DNA of 64,000 nt, from assembly GCA_001897995.1 (NCBI GenBank), contig MKRV01000236.1:1-64000 (forward strand), written 5' to 3'. The stretch is from Alphaproteobacteria bacterium 65-37 (GTDB taxonomy: Bacteria > Pseudomonadota > Alphaproteobacteria > Reyranellales > Reyranellaceae). The notes below the pieces were generated by a model. The model did no database searches. It saw nothing but the letters and a program-made list of their open reading frames with translations, and was not told the DNA's origin. How positions within the stretch are numbered: position 1 is the first letter of the stretch; each line of letters begins with the position of its first letter. The translations under genes and the position numbers were made by a program. Below, in pieces: positions 1-9,328 of this stretch.

Positions 1-831
1 CATCAGCTTATCGACCGGCAGGCCCGAGCGCATCCAGACCTCGGCCTGATTGAAGCGATCGCGCATGAAGTAGAGCGCTTCGACGGTGAACTCTTCGCGC
101 TCCGCCCGCTCGTGATCCGAGAGCTGCGGATAGTATTCGCGCAGCGCCATGCGGCCGAACGTGACGTGGCGCGCCTCGTCCTGCATCACGTAGGCGTTCA
201 CGGAGGCGGCCAGGTTGTTCTTTGCACTATCGCGGATGCGCTGGAAGGCGGCGAGCGCCAGTCCCTCGATCAACACCTGCATGCCGAGATAGGTCATGTC
301 CCAGCGCCGGTCGGTCAGCGTCTGCTCGAGCAGGTTCTTCAGCGAATCGGTGATCGGATAGGCCGACTTGAACTTCTCGTGGATCAGCCGCTTGTAGCTC
401 TCGACGTGGCGCGCCTCGTCCATCACCTGGGTGGCGGCATAGAACTTGGCGTTCATGTCCGGCACGGTGTTGACGATCTTCGCGGTGGCGATCAGCGCAC
501 CCTGCTCGCCGTGCATGAACTGGCAGATCGAATGGCATTGCAGGTTGAAGCGCAGCCAGTTCTTCTCCTTCTCGGTCATCTTCTCCCAGAAGGGCGAGCC
601 GTAGATCGGGATGGACTCGTCGGCCATGCCCATGGGGTTGTCTTCGAAGAGTTCCTGGCTCCAGTCGATGCGGGTGCTGGTGTCCCACTGCTGCTGCTTG
701 CCCTTTTCGTACAGGTTCAGCAGATCGGCCGAGCCGTCCTCGTATTCCCAGTTGAAAGCGATCTCGGTAGCCCCGTCGAACTTCCAGTTCGTGACCTCGA
801 CCGGCAGCTGATAGATCTTTTGCGTCGTCAT
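1..831 (-). CDS. Ferritin-like diiron protein, paralog A (3' end truncated by window edge)
   Basis: Reverse-strand reading from ATG at 831 gives MTTQKIYQLPVEVTNWKFDGATEIAFNWEYEDGSADLL... with HGEQGALIATAK and two DEARH motifs; closely similar to the protein at 3337-4404. Missed by the ORF track because it runs off the window. Confidence 0.85.
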   Translation of the reverse strand, partial: MTTQKIYQLPVEVTNWKFDGATEIAFNWEYEDGSADLLNLYEKGKQQQWDTSTRIDWSQELFEDNPMGMADESIPIYGSPFWEKMTEKEKNWLRFNLQCHSICQFMHGEQGALIATAKIVNTVPDMNAKFYAATQVMDEARHVESYKRLIHEKFKSAYPITDSLKNLLEQTLTDRRWDMTYLGMQVLIEGLALAAFQRIRDSAKNNLAASVNAYVMQDEARHVTFGRMALREYYPQLSDHERAEREEFTVEALYFMRDRFNQAEVWMRSGLPVDKLM

Positions 832-981
832 GGGCTCTTGACCTCCTGGCGCTGAACCTAGTCCCATCCCCAATGACGGAGCGGTAAACATGACGCTCCG
901 TTCATTTTTCTGAGCGGAACGTATCACAGTCTGCTAGGAGAGTCCCGTACGGAATCGGGGTTATGGAGAACGGATTTATCG

Positions 982-2004
982 ATGTCCTACAACAGCCTGC
1001 GCATCGCCAAAGTCATCCAGGAAACGCCGGATGCGCGCTCCTTCGTCCTCGAGATCCCGGCCGAGTTGGCCGAGAAATACCGCTACAAAGCGGGGCAATT
1101 CCTGACCTTCCGGGTCCCGCACGCCGACGGGGCCTTCAACCGCTGCTATTCGCTGTCCAGTGCCCCGGAAACCGACGGCCTGCCCAAAGTGACGGTGAAA
1201 CGCGTCGACGGCGGTAAAGGCTCCAACTGGTTCCACGATTCCCTCAAGGAGGGCGGCACGATCGACGTTCTGCCACCGGCCGGCCGCTTCGTGCTGGGCC
1301 AGGGTGCAGTCCCTCTGCTGCTGTTTGGCGGCGGCAGCGGCATCACGCCCATGATGTCGCTGATCAAGAGCGCCCTGACGTCGGGCAACCGGCGCGTTCG
1401 CCTGTTCTATGCCAACCGTGACAAGCCCTCGATCATCTTCGACGCCGAGTTCGAGGCCCTGGCGACGGCGCATCCCGGCCGGCTGGAAGTCATCCACCAT
1501 CTCGACGCGGTGCAGGGCCTTACCAGGCCCGAGGAGGTCGCCGCCGCGCTCAAGGGCTTCGAGACTGCCGAGGCCTATCTCTGCGGCCCGGGCCCGTTCA
1601 TGAATCTGGTCGAGGCTGCCCTGCTCGCCGCCGGCATGCCGCGCGAGCGTGTGCTGATCGAGCGTTTCGAAGCGTCGGGCAACGATGCCGTGCCGGTCGA
1701 AGCGCCGGAAGAAGGCGACGTGATCCCGGACGAGATCACCATCCATTTCGAAGGCAAGGCGCACAAAGTCCCCTACCGCAAGGGCCTCACCATCCTCGAA
1801 GCGGCGCGCGGCGCGGGCCTCAACCCGTTGTCGTCGTGCGAGGAGGGGTTCTGCGCGTCCTGCGCGGCCAAGCGCGTCAAGGGTAAGGTCGTTCTGGCCA
1901 AGAACGACATCTATACCGAGGACGATCTCGCCAATAACTGGATCCTGACCTGCCAGGGCCACTGCTTCGGCCCTGAAGTCGAGATCACCTACGACGTGGT
2001 GTAG
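982..2004 (+). CDS. FAD/2Fe-2S ferredoxin-NAD(P)H reductase, PaaE/KshB-like
   Basis: FNR-type N-terminal domain and C-terminal plant-type 2Fe-2S motif SSCEEGFCASC...LTCQGHC. Confidence 0.9.
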   Translation: MSYNSLRIAKVIQETPDARSFVLEIPAELAEKYRYKAGQFLTFRVPHADGAFNRCYSLSSAPETDGLPKVTVKRVDGGKGSNWFHDSLKEGGTIDVLPPAGRFVLGQGAVPLLLFGGGSGITPMMSLIKSALTSGNRRVRLFYANRDKPSIIFDAEFEALATAHPGRLEVIHHLDAVQGLTRPEEVAAALKGFETAEAYLCGPGPFMNLVEAALLAAGMPRERVLIERFEASGNDAVPVEAPEEGDVIPDEITIHFEGKAHKVPYRKGLTILEAARGAGLNPLSSCEEGFCASCAAKRVKGKVVLAKNDIYTEDDLANNWILTCQGHCFGPEVEITYDVV

Positions 2005-2069
2005 CGATTAACGCCAAGCCGATCGCCCAGGCGACGCTCCTGACGGTCGTCGCCGGCATCGCCGACTCG

Positions 2070-2663
2070 GTGGGCTATATCACCATGGGCGGCGTCTTCG
2101 CCGCAAACATGACCGGCAACACGGTGCTGGCCGGCATCGACCTCGCCAAGGGTGACCAGCTCGGCGCCTGGTATCATCTCACACCGCTGGTCGCCTTCTT
2201 CCCCGGCGCCATGCTGGCCCGAGCGCTGCACCTTCTCCTGAAGGCGCCGACCGTGGGCCTGCTGCTCGAGGCGGCAATCATCGCCGCGGTCGGCTTCGTC
2301 GATATCGGCCCCGAGCCCTCGGTGATGGTGGTGGCCTTCGCCATGGGCATCCAGGCCTCGGTGATCACCAGCTTCGCCGGCAACTCGGTCAGCACCGTCG
2401 TGGTGACCAGCACGCTCGCCCGCACCGCCGACACCGTGGTCGACCGGCTCTGGCCGAGCGCCACTGTAAAGCCCCCGTCCACGGTCAACACGCTGCTGCT
2501 TACGCTCACCTGGACCGGCTATCTCCTGGGCGCCCTGATCGGCGCGCTGCTGGTGCCGCGGATGGCCCAGCCGCTGCTCGTGCCGGCTGCACTGCTGCTG
2601 GCCGTCGTCCTGCTCGGGCCCCTCTTCGGCTCGCCTGCGCCGCGGCCTACATCGGCGGCATGA
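2070..2663 (+). CDS. YoaK/DUF1275 family membrane protein (start probably further upstream)
   Basis: GYITMGGVFAANMTGNTVL motif and multiple TM segments. The in-frame sequence upstream of 2070 (TLLTVVAGIADSV) looks like genuine family N-terminus, so the start is uncertain (near 2007). Confidence 0.8.
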   Translation: MGYITMGGVFAANMTGNTVLAGIDLAKGDQLGAWYHLTPLVAFFPGAMLARALHLLLKAPTVGLLLEAAIIAAVGFVDIGPEPSVMVVAFAMGIQASVITSFAGNSVSTVVVTSTLARTADTVVDRLWPSATVKPPSTVNTLLLTLTWTGYLLGALIGALLVPRMAQPLLVPAALLLAVVLLGPLFGSPAPRPTSAA

Positions 2664-3261
2664 GACCGTTCTTGCCGTAGGTCAGGCGCGAGGTTTCGAG
2701 CGCGCCGTCGGGCCGCTTGCGGGCGGCAGAGACGAAGATCCCCGTACCGGCGACGAGGTCGGCCTTGTCGCCCGGTGCAAAGGCGACCACGACGGTCTCG
2801 GGCGTCACCACCAGTTTCTTCTCGCCGTCGCGGTACTTTACCGTCAGGACCTCGCCGTCGCGGCCGGTGACCTTCTGCTCGACATTGGCGTTGGTCATGG
2901 TGGTCTGCGGCTGCAGGTCCCACGGGCGATGGCCGTCGCCCGTGCCGCGCATCGCCTCGGGAAAGATGTGGATCTCGATCGCGCGCTGGCTGCCGTCGGC
3001 CTGTGGCATCCCGCTGGCGCCGAGATAGGTGCCTGGCTTGATGTCGGCCAGGCTCGCTTTCACCACTGCCGTGACCATGGTGTCGGCGGCCGTCACGATC
3101 TTCACTTCGTCGCCGTCGCGCGTCTTCACCAGGAGTGCAGGCCCTTCGACCTTCTCGATCGTGCCGCGCACGCGCACGGCTTCCTGGGCATGCAGCGCCG
3201 GGGCGAGAATGCAGACGGAAAGAAGCGACAGGAGAGCGGAACGGCGCGATACACGAAACAT
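2647..3261 (-). CDS. Secreted hypothetical protein (DUF5666-like)
   Basis: Signal peptide MFRVSRRSALLSLLSVCILAPALHAQ; short beta-rich domain. Converges with the DUF1275 gene, 17 bp overlap. Confidence 0.65.
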   Translation of the reverse strand: MFRVSRRSALLSLLSVCILAPALHAQEAVRVRGTIEKVEGPALLVKTRDGDEVKIVTAADTMVTAVVKASLADIKPGTYLGASGMPQADGSQRAIEIHIFPEAMRGTGDGHRPWDLQPQTTMTNANVEQKVTGRDGEVLTVKYRDGEKKLVVTPETVVVAFAPGDKADLVAGTGIFVSAARKRPDGALETSRLTYGKNGLMPPM

Positions 3262-3336
3262 GGGCGGCCTCCCAAGGAAGACCGCACGCTATCGCATCGC
3301 GCCGTCGCGGCGGATCAACAGGCGGTGACCGGCAGG

Positions 3337-4404
3337 TTACTCCGCCGCGATCGCCCGCTCGACGAACATCTTCTTGTCGAACTCCTCGGCAACCTTGCCG
3401 TCATTGGCGAGCTGCTCGGAGACGTCGATCTTGGCGTATTCCATCACACCCATCTCGCCGAACGCCTTCTGCACCCGGGGGCCCCACAGGCCGATATCCT
3501 TGACCGTGGGCACGACGCGGCTGAACAGCCGGCCGCGGAAGGAGTTCATTTGCTTGGAATTGTAGTGGATGTCGTCTAGCACCTTGGCAGGAAGGCCGAG
3601 CCGCTCCCACACTTCCGACTGGTTGAAGCGATCGCGCATGAAATAAAGCGCCTCGACCACGAACTCCTCGCGCTCGTCGCGCTCGGCATCCGACAGATGC
3701 GGATAGTACTCGCGCAGCGCCAGCCGGCCGAACGATACGTGGCGCGCCTCGTCCTGCATGACATAGGCGTTGACCGCGCCGGCCAGCGTGTTGCCCGACT
3801 TGTCGCGGATCGATTGGAAGGCGGCGAGCGCCAGGCCTTCGATCAGCACCTGCATGCCGAGATAGGTCATGTCCCAGCGACGATCCGTCAGGGTCTGCTC
3901 GAGAAGCTTCTGCAGCGCCTTGTTGATCGGATAGGCGAGCTGGAACTTCTCGTGCAGCAGGCGCTTGTAGGCTTCGACGTGACGGGCCTCGTCCATCACC
4001 TGCGTGGCAGCGTAGAATTTGGCATTCATGTCGGGCACGGTGCCGACGATTTTGGCGGTGGCGATCAGCGCACCTTGCTCGCCGTGCATGAACTGCGAGA
4101 TCGAATTGGCCTGGAGATGGTGGCGTAGCCAGCTCTTCTCCTTGTCGGTCATCTTCTCCCAGTACTCGGTGCCGTAGATCGAGATGGCCTCGTCCTTGAG
4201 CTCCATCGGATTGTCCGGGTTCAGCTCCATCGACCAGTCGAGCCGCGTGCTGGCGTCCCACTGCTGCTGCTTGCCCTTCTCGTAGAGGGTCAGCAGCTCG
4301 GCCGAGCCGTCCTCGTACTCCCAGTTGAACTGCAGCTCCGTGGCACCGTCGAACTTCCACTGAGTTACGTCGACAGGCAGGGAATAGATCCGTTGCGTGC
4401 TCAT
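3337..4404 (-). CDS. Ferritin-like diiron protein, paralog B
   Basis: 355 aa; candidate ligands E109, E139/H142 (DEARH), E189, E219/H222 (DEARH). Confidence 0.88.
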   Translation of the reverse strand: MSTQRIYSLPVDVTQWKFDGATELQFNWEYEDGSAELLTLYEKGKQQQWDASTRLDWSMELNPDNPMELKDEAISIYGTEYWEKMTDKEKSWLRHHLQANSISQFMHGEQGALIATAKIVGTVPDMNAKFYAATQVMDEARHVEAYKRLLHEKFQLAYPINKALQKLLEQTLTDRRWDMTYLGMQVLIEGLALAAFQSIRDKSGNTLAGAVNAYVMQDEARHVSFGRLALREYYPHLSDAERDEREEFVVEALYFMRDRFNQSEVWERLGLPAKVLDDIHYNSKQMNSFRGRLFSRVVPTVKDIGLWGPRVQKAFGEMGVMEYAKIDVSEQLANDGKVAEEFDKKMFVERAIAAE

Positions 4405-4507
4405 GGCGCTGCCCCTCCCGGGCTCATTCGGGTTCTCGTTACGAGAAAGATGACGCTCGTCTCATCTTCTGGCAAGTCCCCTTTGAGTCAGGGGAAATCG
4501 GACCGCA

Positions 4508-5206
4508 TCAGGGCTGGAGCCTGTAGCCGCCGCGATCGGTGATCAGGATGGCGGCGCTGGCAGGGTCCTGCTCGATCTTCTGCCGCAGACGATAAATATG
4601 GGTTTCCAGCGTGTGGGTCGTGACGCCGGCGTTGTAGCCCCAGACCTCGTTCAGCAGCACGTCGCGCGCCACCGGCCGGTCACCGGCCCGGAACAGGTAC
4701 TTCAGGATTGAGGCTTCCTTGTCGGTGAGGCGTACCTTCTTCTTGCCGGCCTTCTCCATCAGCACCTTGGCCGCTGGGTGGAATTCATAGGGGCCGATGG
4801 TCATCACCGCATCTTCGCTGCGCTCGTGCTGGCGCAGATGAGCGCGCAGCCGGGCCAGCAGCACGTTGATGCGAAACGGCTTGGTCACATAGTCGTTGGC
4901 GCCCGATTCCAGGCCGAGGATCGTGTCGGCGTCGCTGTCAGCGGCGGTCAGCATGATCACCGGCGCCCGCACGCCCTGGCGACGCATCAGCTTGCAGAGC
5001 TCGCGCCCGTCCATGTCGGGCAGGCCGACATCGAGCAGGATGGCGTCGAAATGCGCGAGCTTGGCCTTTTCCAGCCCCTCGGCAGCCGTGCCGACCTGGA
5101 TGGTCGTGAAGCCGTCATAGAGATCGAGCTGCTCCGCCAGGACGGAACGCAACGACTGGTCGTCGTCGACCAGGAGGATTTTCTTGCCGCGATTGTTTAC
5201 GGACAT
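4508..5206 (-). CDS. OmpR/PhoB-family response regulator
   Basis: KILLVDDD receiver, LLDVGLPDMDG phosphoacceptor, winged-helix C-terminus (THTLETHIYRLRQKI). Start taken at MSVNNRGKK. Confidence 0.92.
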   Translation of the reverse strand: MSVNNRGKKILLVDDDQSLRSVLAEQLDLYDGFTTIQVGTAAEGLEKAKLAHFDAILLDVGLPDMDGRELCKLMRRQGVRAPVIMLTAADSDADTILGLESGANDYVTKPFRINVLLARLRAHLRQHERSEDAVMTIGPYEFHPAAKVLMEKAGKKKVRLTDKEASILKYLFRAGDRPVARDVLLNEVWGYNAGVTTHTLETHIYRLRQKIEQDPASAAILITDRGGYRLQP

Positions 5207-5295
5207 GCCTCTGCCACCTGCAGCCGATCCCAGATTCACTCTATCCGGTACGATTTGGACACAAAAGCGGCTCACTTCAGTAAAATCGCCCGACC

Positions 5296-6474
5296 ATGGT
5301 AGAGAAAGACATGACTCCCGGTTCCGTTCACTCCCGCACTGCTTCCGCCGTCGCCGCAGTCGAGCGCGCCATGGCCGAGCTGCGCCGCGGCGGCATCGTC
5401 GTGTTGCGCGGCGCCGACGGCAGCGGTGGCCTGGTCATTGCGGCCGAATCCTGCGGCCCGCGCGCCCTGCAGCGCCTGCAGGGCCTGGCCCAGAGCGCGC
5501 CGGTGCTGGTGACCACGCGACGGCGCGCCGAGGCGATCGGCATGGAGATCCCCCCGCATATCGCCGGCAGCATGGGCGAGACCAACAAGCCGATCACCCT
5601 GGACCTGCCCCAAGGCGTTCCGGTCGACGTCATCCTGCGGCCGCACGAAGCCGAAGGGGCCGGCCGCCATGTCGCACTGCGCCATCTGTCGCGACCGGTG
5701 GCCAGCCATGCGCCGCAGATCGCCCAGGCCGCGATCGAACTCTCCAAGCTGGCGCGCCTTCTGCCCGCGGTGGTGCTGGGCCCGCTCAGCAGCGATCCCG
5801 GCAACAATCGGCGCGACTGGTCGCGTGAGCAGGACCTCATCTACGTCGATACCGCCGATGTCACCTCCTATGACGAGACGGCGTCGCGCAACCTGCAGCA
5901 GGTCGCGCAGGCGCACGTGCCGCTGGAAGGTGCGGAGAATGCCCGCATCCTGGCCTGGCGTCCGAGCGACGGCGGCAAGGAGCATCTCGCCATCGTGGTG
6001 GGCGAAATCGATCCGACGGAGCCGGTGCTGATCCGTCTCCATTCCGAGTGTTTCACCGGCGATCTGCTGGGCTCGCTGCGCTGCGATTGCGGCGTGCAGC
6101 TGCGCGGCGCCATCGCCCAGATCGCCCAGCAGGGTTCGGGAGTGCTGCTCTATCTCGCCCAGGAGGGGCGCGGCATCGGCCTGGTCAACAAGCTGCGCGC
6201 CTACGAATTGCAGGATGACGGCTTCGACACGATCGACGCCAACGAACAGCTCGGCTTCGACGCCGACGAGCGCATCTATGCGCCGGCTGCCACCATGCTG
6301 ACCCGCATGGGCATCAAGCGCGTGCGGCTGATGACCAACAACCCGGAGAAGATTGCGCAGCTCGAGCGTTACGGCGTCGAGGTTGTAGAACGCGTACAGC
6401 ATTCCTTCCCGTCGAACGGCCATAACGAGAATTATCTGCGGACCAAGGCAGAAAGGGCAGGCCACCTGCTCTAG
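5296..6474 (+). CDS. ribA: GTP cyclohydrolase II with N-terminal extension
   Basis: HSECFTGDLLGSLRCDCGVQL, EGRGIGLVNKLRAYELQD, LMTNNPEKI motifs. Confidence 0.93.
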   Translation: MVEKDMTPGSVHSRTASAVAAVERAMAELRRGGIVVLRGADGSGGLVIAAESCGPRALQRLQGLAQSAPVLVTTRRRAEAIGMEIPPHIAGSMGETNKPITLDLPQGVPVDVILRPHEAEGAGRHVALRHLSRPVASHAPQIAQAAIELSKLARLLPAVVLGPLSSDPGNNRRDWSREQDLIYVDTADVTSYDETASRNLQQVAQAHVPLEGAENARILAWRPSDGGKEHLAIVVGEIDPTEPVLIRLHSECFTGDLLGSLRCDCGVQLRGAIAQIAQQGSGVLLYLAQEGRGIGLVNKLRAYELQDDGFDTIDANEQLGFDADERIYAPAATMLTRMGIKRVRLMTNNPEKIAQLERYGVEVVERVQHSFPSNGHNENYLRTKAERAGHLL

Positions 6475-6502
6475 GCAAAAAAGACGACTGGAGGGAACGC
6501 CA

Positions 6503-7723
6503 ATGACCAAGCTCAATCGCCGCGCTTTTGCGGCCGGAAGCGCTGCGCTCGTCTTCGCCCCGGCGATCGTGCGCGCCCAGAAGAAATACGACCCGGGCGC
6601 CAGCGACACCGAGATCAGGCTCGGTCACACCAATCCCTACAGTGGCCCGCTCTCGGCCTACGGAGTGATCGGCAAAGCCGAGACCGCCTATTGGCAGGCG
6701 GTCAACGACAAGGGCGGCATCAACGGCCGCAAGGTGAACTTCATCACCTACGACGACGGCTATTCGCCGCCCAAGACCGTCGAGATGGTGCGCAAGCTGG
6801 TCGAGGACGACAAGGTCCTGGCGATCTTCCAGCTGCTGGGAACGCCGACCAACACGGTCGTTCACAAATATCTGAACCAGAAGAAGGTGCCGCAGCTCTT
6901 CGTGGCGACCGGTGCCTCCAAGTGGGGCGACCCCAAGAACTTCCCCTGGACCATGGGCTGGCAGCCCGACTACGCGACCGAGGGCGGCATCTATGCCAAG
7001 CACATCCTCGCCCAGCACAAGGGCGAGAAGATCGCCGTCCTCTGGCAGAACGACGATTCGGGAAAGGACTATGTCGCGGGCTTCATGAAGGGCCTGGGCA
7101 AGGACAACGAGAAGATGGTGGTGGCCTCGGTGAGCTACGAAGTCACCGATCCCACGGTCGACAGCCAGATCATCCAGCTCAAGAACTCAGGCGCCACGGT
7201 GTTTTTCAACGACGCGGCGCCCAAGGCCGCCGCGCAGGCCATCCGCAAGGTCGCCGACCTCGGCTGGAAGCCGGCACACTATCTCACCAACGTCTCGGCC
7301 TCGGTCACCTCGGTCCTGAAGCCCGCCGGCTTCGATGCCAGCCAGGGCATCATCACGGCGGCCTATCTCAAGGACCCGACCGATCCGCAATGGGCCACCG
7401 CGCCCGATTTCATCGAATGGAAGGCCTGGATGGCCAAGTACCATCCGACCGCCAATCCGTCGGACTCGTTCAACGCCTACGCCTATGCCGTCTGCGCCAC
7501 CATGCACGACTGCCTGAAGCGCTGCGGCGATGAGCTGACGCGCGAAAACCTGATGAAGCAGGCGGCCAGCATGAAACGGCTCGTCGTGCCGATGCTGCTG
7601 CCTGGCATCACCATCAACACCAGCGCTACCGACTACTATCCCATCCAGGCGGTGCGCCTGCAGCGCTTCAAGGGCGAGACCTGGGACCTGTTCGGCGATG
7701 TGTTGAGCAACGAAAGCGCCTGA
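6503..7723 (+). CDS. Branched-chain amino acid-type ABC substrate-binding protein (LivK-like)
   Basis: Signal NRRAFAAGSAALVFAPAIVRAQ; periplasmic binding protein fold (IRLGHTNPYSGPLSAYGVIGKAETAYWQAVNDKGGINGRKV). Confidence 0.9.
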   Translation: MTKLNRRAFAAGSAALVFAPAIVRAQKKYDPGASDTEIRLGHTNPYSGPLSAYGVIGKAETAYWQAVNDKGGINGRKVNFITYDDGYSPPKTVEMVRKLVEDDKVLAIFQLLGTPTNTVVHKYLNQKKVPQLFVATGASKWGDPKNFPWTMGWQPDYATEGGIYAKHILAQHKGEKIAVLWQNDDSGKDYVAGFMKGLGKDNEKMVVASVSYEVTDPTVDSQIIQLKNSGATVFFNDAAPKAAAQAIRKVADLGWKPAHYLTNVSASVTSVLKPAGFDASQGIITAAYLKDPTDPQWATAPDFIEWKAWMAKYHPTANPSDSFNAYAYAVCATMHDCLKRCGDELTRENLMKQAASMKRLVVPMLLPGITINTSATDYYPIQAVRLQRFKGETWDLFGDVLSNESA

Positions 7724-7852
7724 GTCCGACCGTCGGGCGTGCCCCGAAGACGGGGCGTGCGTCAGACTGACGCGCATCCCGACAATTGCCGGGCGAAACG
7801 GGCCCGGGAGATGCTTAGTTCGGTCGATGACTGAGCCTCGCATCCACACCCG

Positions 7853-9316
7853 ATGCCCTTTCGCCTGACTCGTCGCGCCTGGATGACCGGCGCCGGCGCA
7901 GCGGCCCTCGCGGCCACTGCCTACGGCGCCGCGTCGACAACAACCCGAACCCGGTCGGCGGTGCCGCGCGGCGCGGCGGCATTCCCGGATGGTTTTCGCT
8001 GGGGCACCGCGACGTCGGCCTATCAGGTCGAAGGAGCGGCCACGGAAGACGGCCGCGGGCCGTCGATCTGGGACACCTTCGCCCGACAGCCCGGCCGCAT
8101 TCGCGACGGCTCGACCGGCGAGACCAGCGTCGACCACTATCATCGCTACAAGGAAGACGTCGCCCTGATGAAGTGGATGGGCGCGCAGGCCTATCGCTTC
8201 TCGATCGCCTGGCCGCGCGTCTTCCCCGAGGGCCGTGGCAAGCCGAACCCGAAGGGCCTCGATTTCTACGATCGCCTGGTCGACGAGCTGCTTGCCGCCG
8301 GCATCGAACCCTACGCGACACTGTACCATTGGGATCTGCCGCAGGCGCTGCAGGATCGCGGCGGCTGGGAGGCTCGCGACACCGCCGAAGCTTTCGGCGA
8401 CTACGCGTCCTACATCGCGGGCAAGCTGACCGACCGCGTGAAGCAGGTCTTCACAATCAACGAGATGCTGAGTTTCGTCGAGCACGGCCACGCCAGCGGT
8501 ATCTTCGCCCCGGGCCTCAAGCTCGATCGCGCGCGCCTCAACCAGGTTCGCCATCACGCGGTGCTGGCACACGGGCTTGCAGTCCAAGCCATCCGCGCCT
8601 CCGGCCGGCGCGGCACCAGGGTCGGTCCGGCCGAGAACATCGCCGCCGCCTTGCCCGCCATCGAAACGGTCGAGAACATCCGCGCCGCCGAGCTTGCGAC
8701 GCGCGAGCTGAACGCGCCCTATCTCACGGTGATGCTGGAGGGCCGCTACACCGACGCCTATCTCGCCAATGCCGGTGCTGATGCGCCGCGCTTCACGCCG
8801 CAGGACCTGAAAACCATCTCGAGCGAGGTCGATTTCGTCGGCCTCAACGTCTACGCGCCCAGCAAATACGTCCTGGCCAGCGAAGCCGCCCCCGGCTTCA
8901 CCGAAGTGCCGCTACAGGCCTCGCATCCGCACATGGCCTCGCCGTGGCTGACTCTGGGCCCCGAGGCGCTCTACTGGGCGCCGCGCCTCGCCGCCAGCCT
9001 TTGGAAGGTGAAGGAGATCTTCATCACCGAGAACGGCGCGTCAGCCGCCGACGAGCCGGCCGCCGACGGCACGGTCTACGACGTCGACCGCGTGATGTAT
9101 CTGCGCAATTGCCTGATGCATCTGCAGCGCGCGACCGCCGAAGGCGTGCCGGTACGCGGCTATTTCCTGTGGAGCCTGCTCGACAATTTCGAATGGGCGG
9201 ACGGCTATGCGACGCGTTTCGGCGTGGTCCATGTCGACTACGCCACGCAGAAGCGGACCCCCAAGCTCAGCGCCTCGTTCTACCGCGAAGTGATCGCCCG
9301 CAACGCCCCGGCCTGA
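7853..9316 (+). CDS. Glycoside hydrolase family 1 beta-glucosidase, Tat-type signal
   Basis: FPDGFRWGTATSAYQVEGA, TINE acid/base motif, ITENG nucleophile motif; RRAWMTGAGAAAL leader. Confidence 0.93.
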   Translation: MPFRLTRRAWMTGAGAAALAATAYGAASTTTRTRSAVPRGAAAFPDGFRWGTATSAYQVEGAATEDGRGPSIWDTFARQPGRIRDGSTGETSVDHYHRYKEDVALMKWMGAQAYRFSIAWPRVFPEGRGKPNPKGLDFYDRLVDELLAAGIEPYATLYHWDLPQALQDRGGWEARDTAEAFGDYASYIAGKLTDRVKQVFTINEMLSFVEHGHASGIFAPGLKLDRARLNQVRHHAVLAHGLAVQAIRASGRRGTRVGPAENIAAALPAIETVENIRAAELATRELNAPYLTVMLEGRYTDAYLANAGADAPRFTPQDLKTISSEVDFVGLNVYAPSKYVLASEAAPGFTEVPLQASHPHMASPWLTLGPEALYWAPRLAASLWKVKEIFITENGASAADEPAADGTVYDVDRVMYLRNCLMHLQRATAEGVPVRGYFLWSLLDNFEWADGYATRFGVVHVDYATQKRTPKLSASFYREVIARNAPA

Positions 9317-9328
9317 GAGCCGGGAAGA

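Noticed and set aside
7741-7773. GCCCCG-AAGA-CGGGGC and GCGTCAG-A-CTGACGC after the LivK-like gene
   Set aside because: Likely ordinary transcription-end structures; no T-tract, too little evidence to call a specific element.
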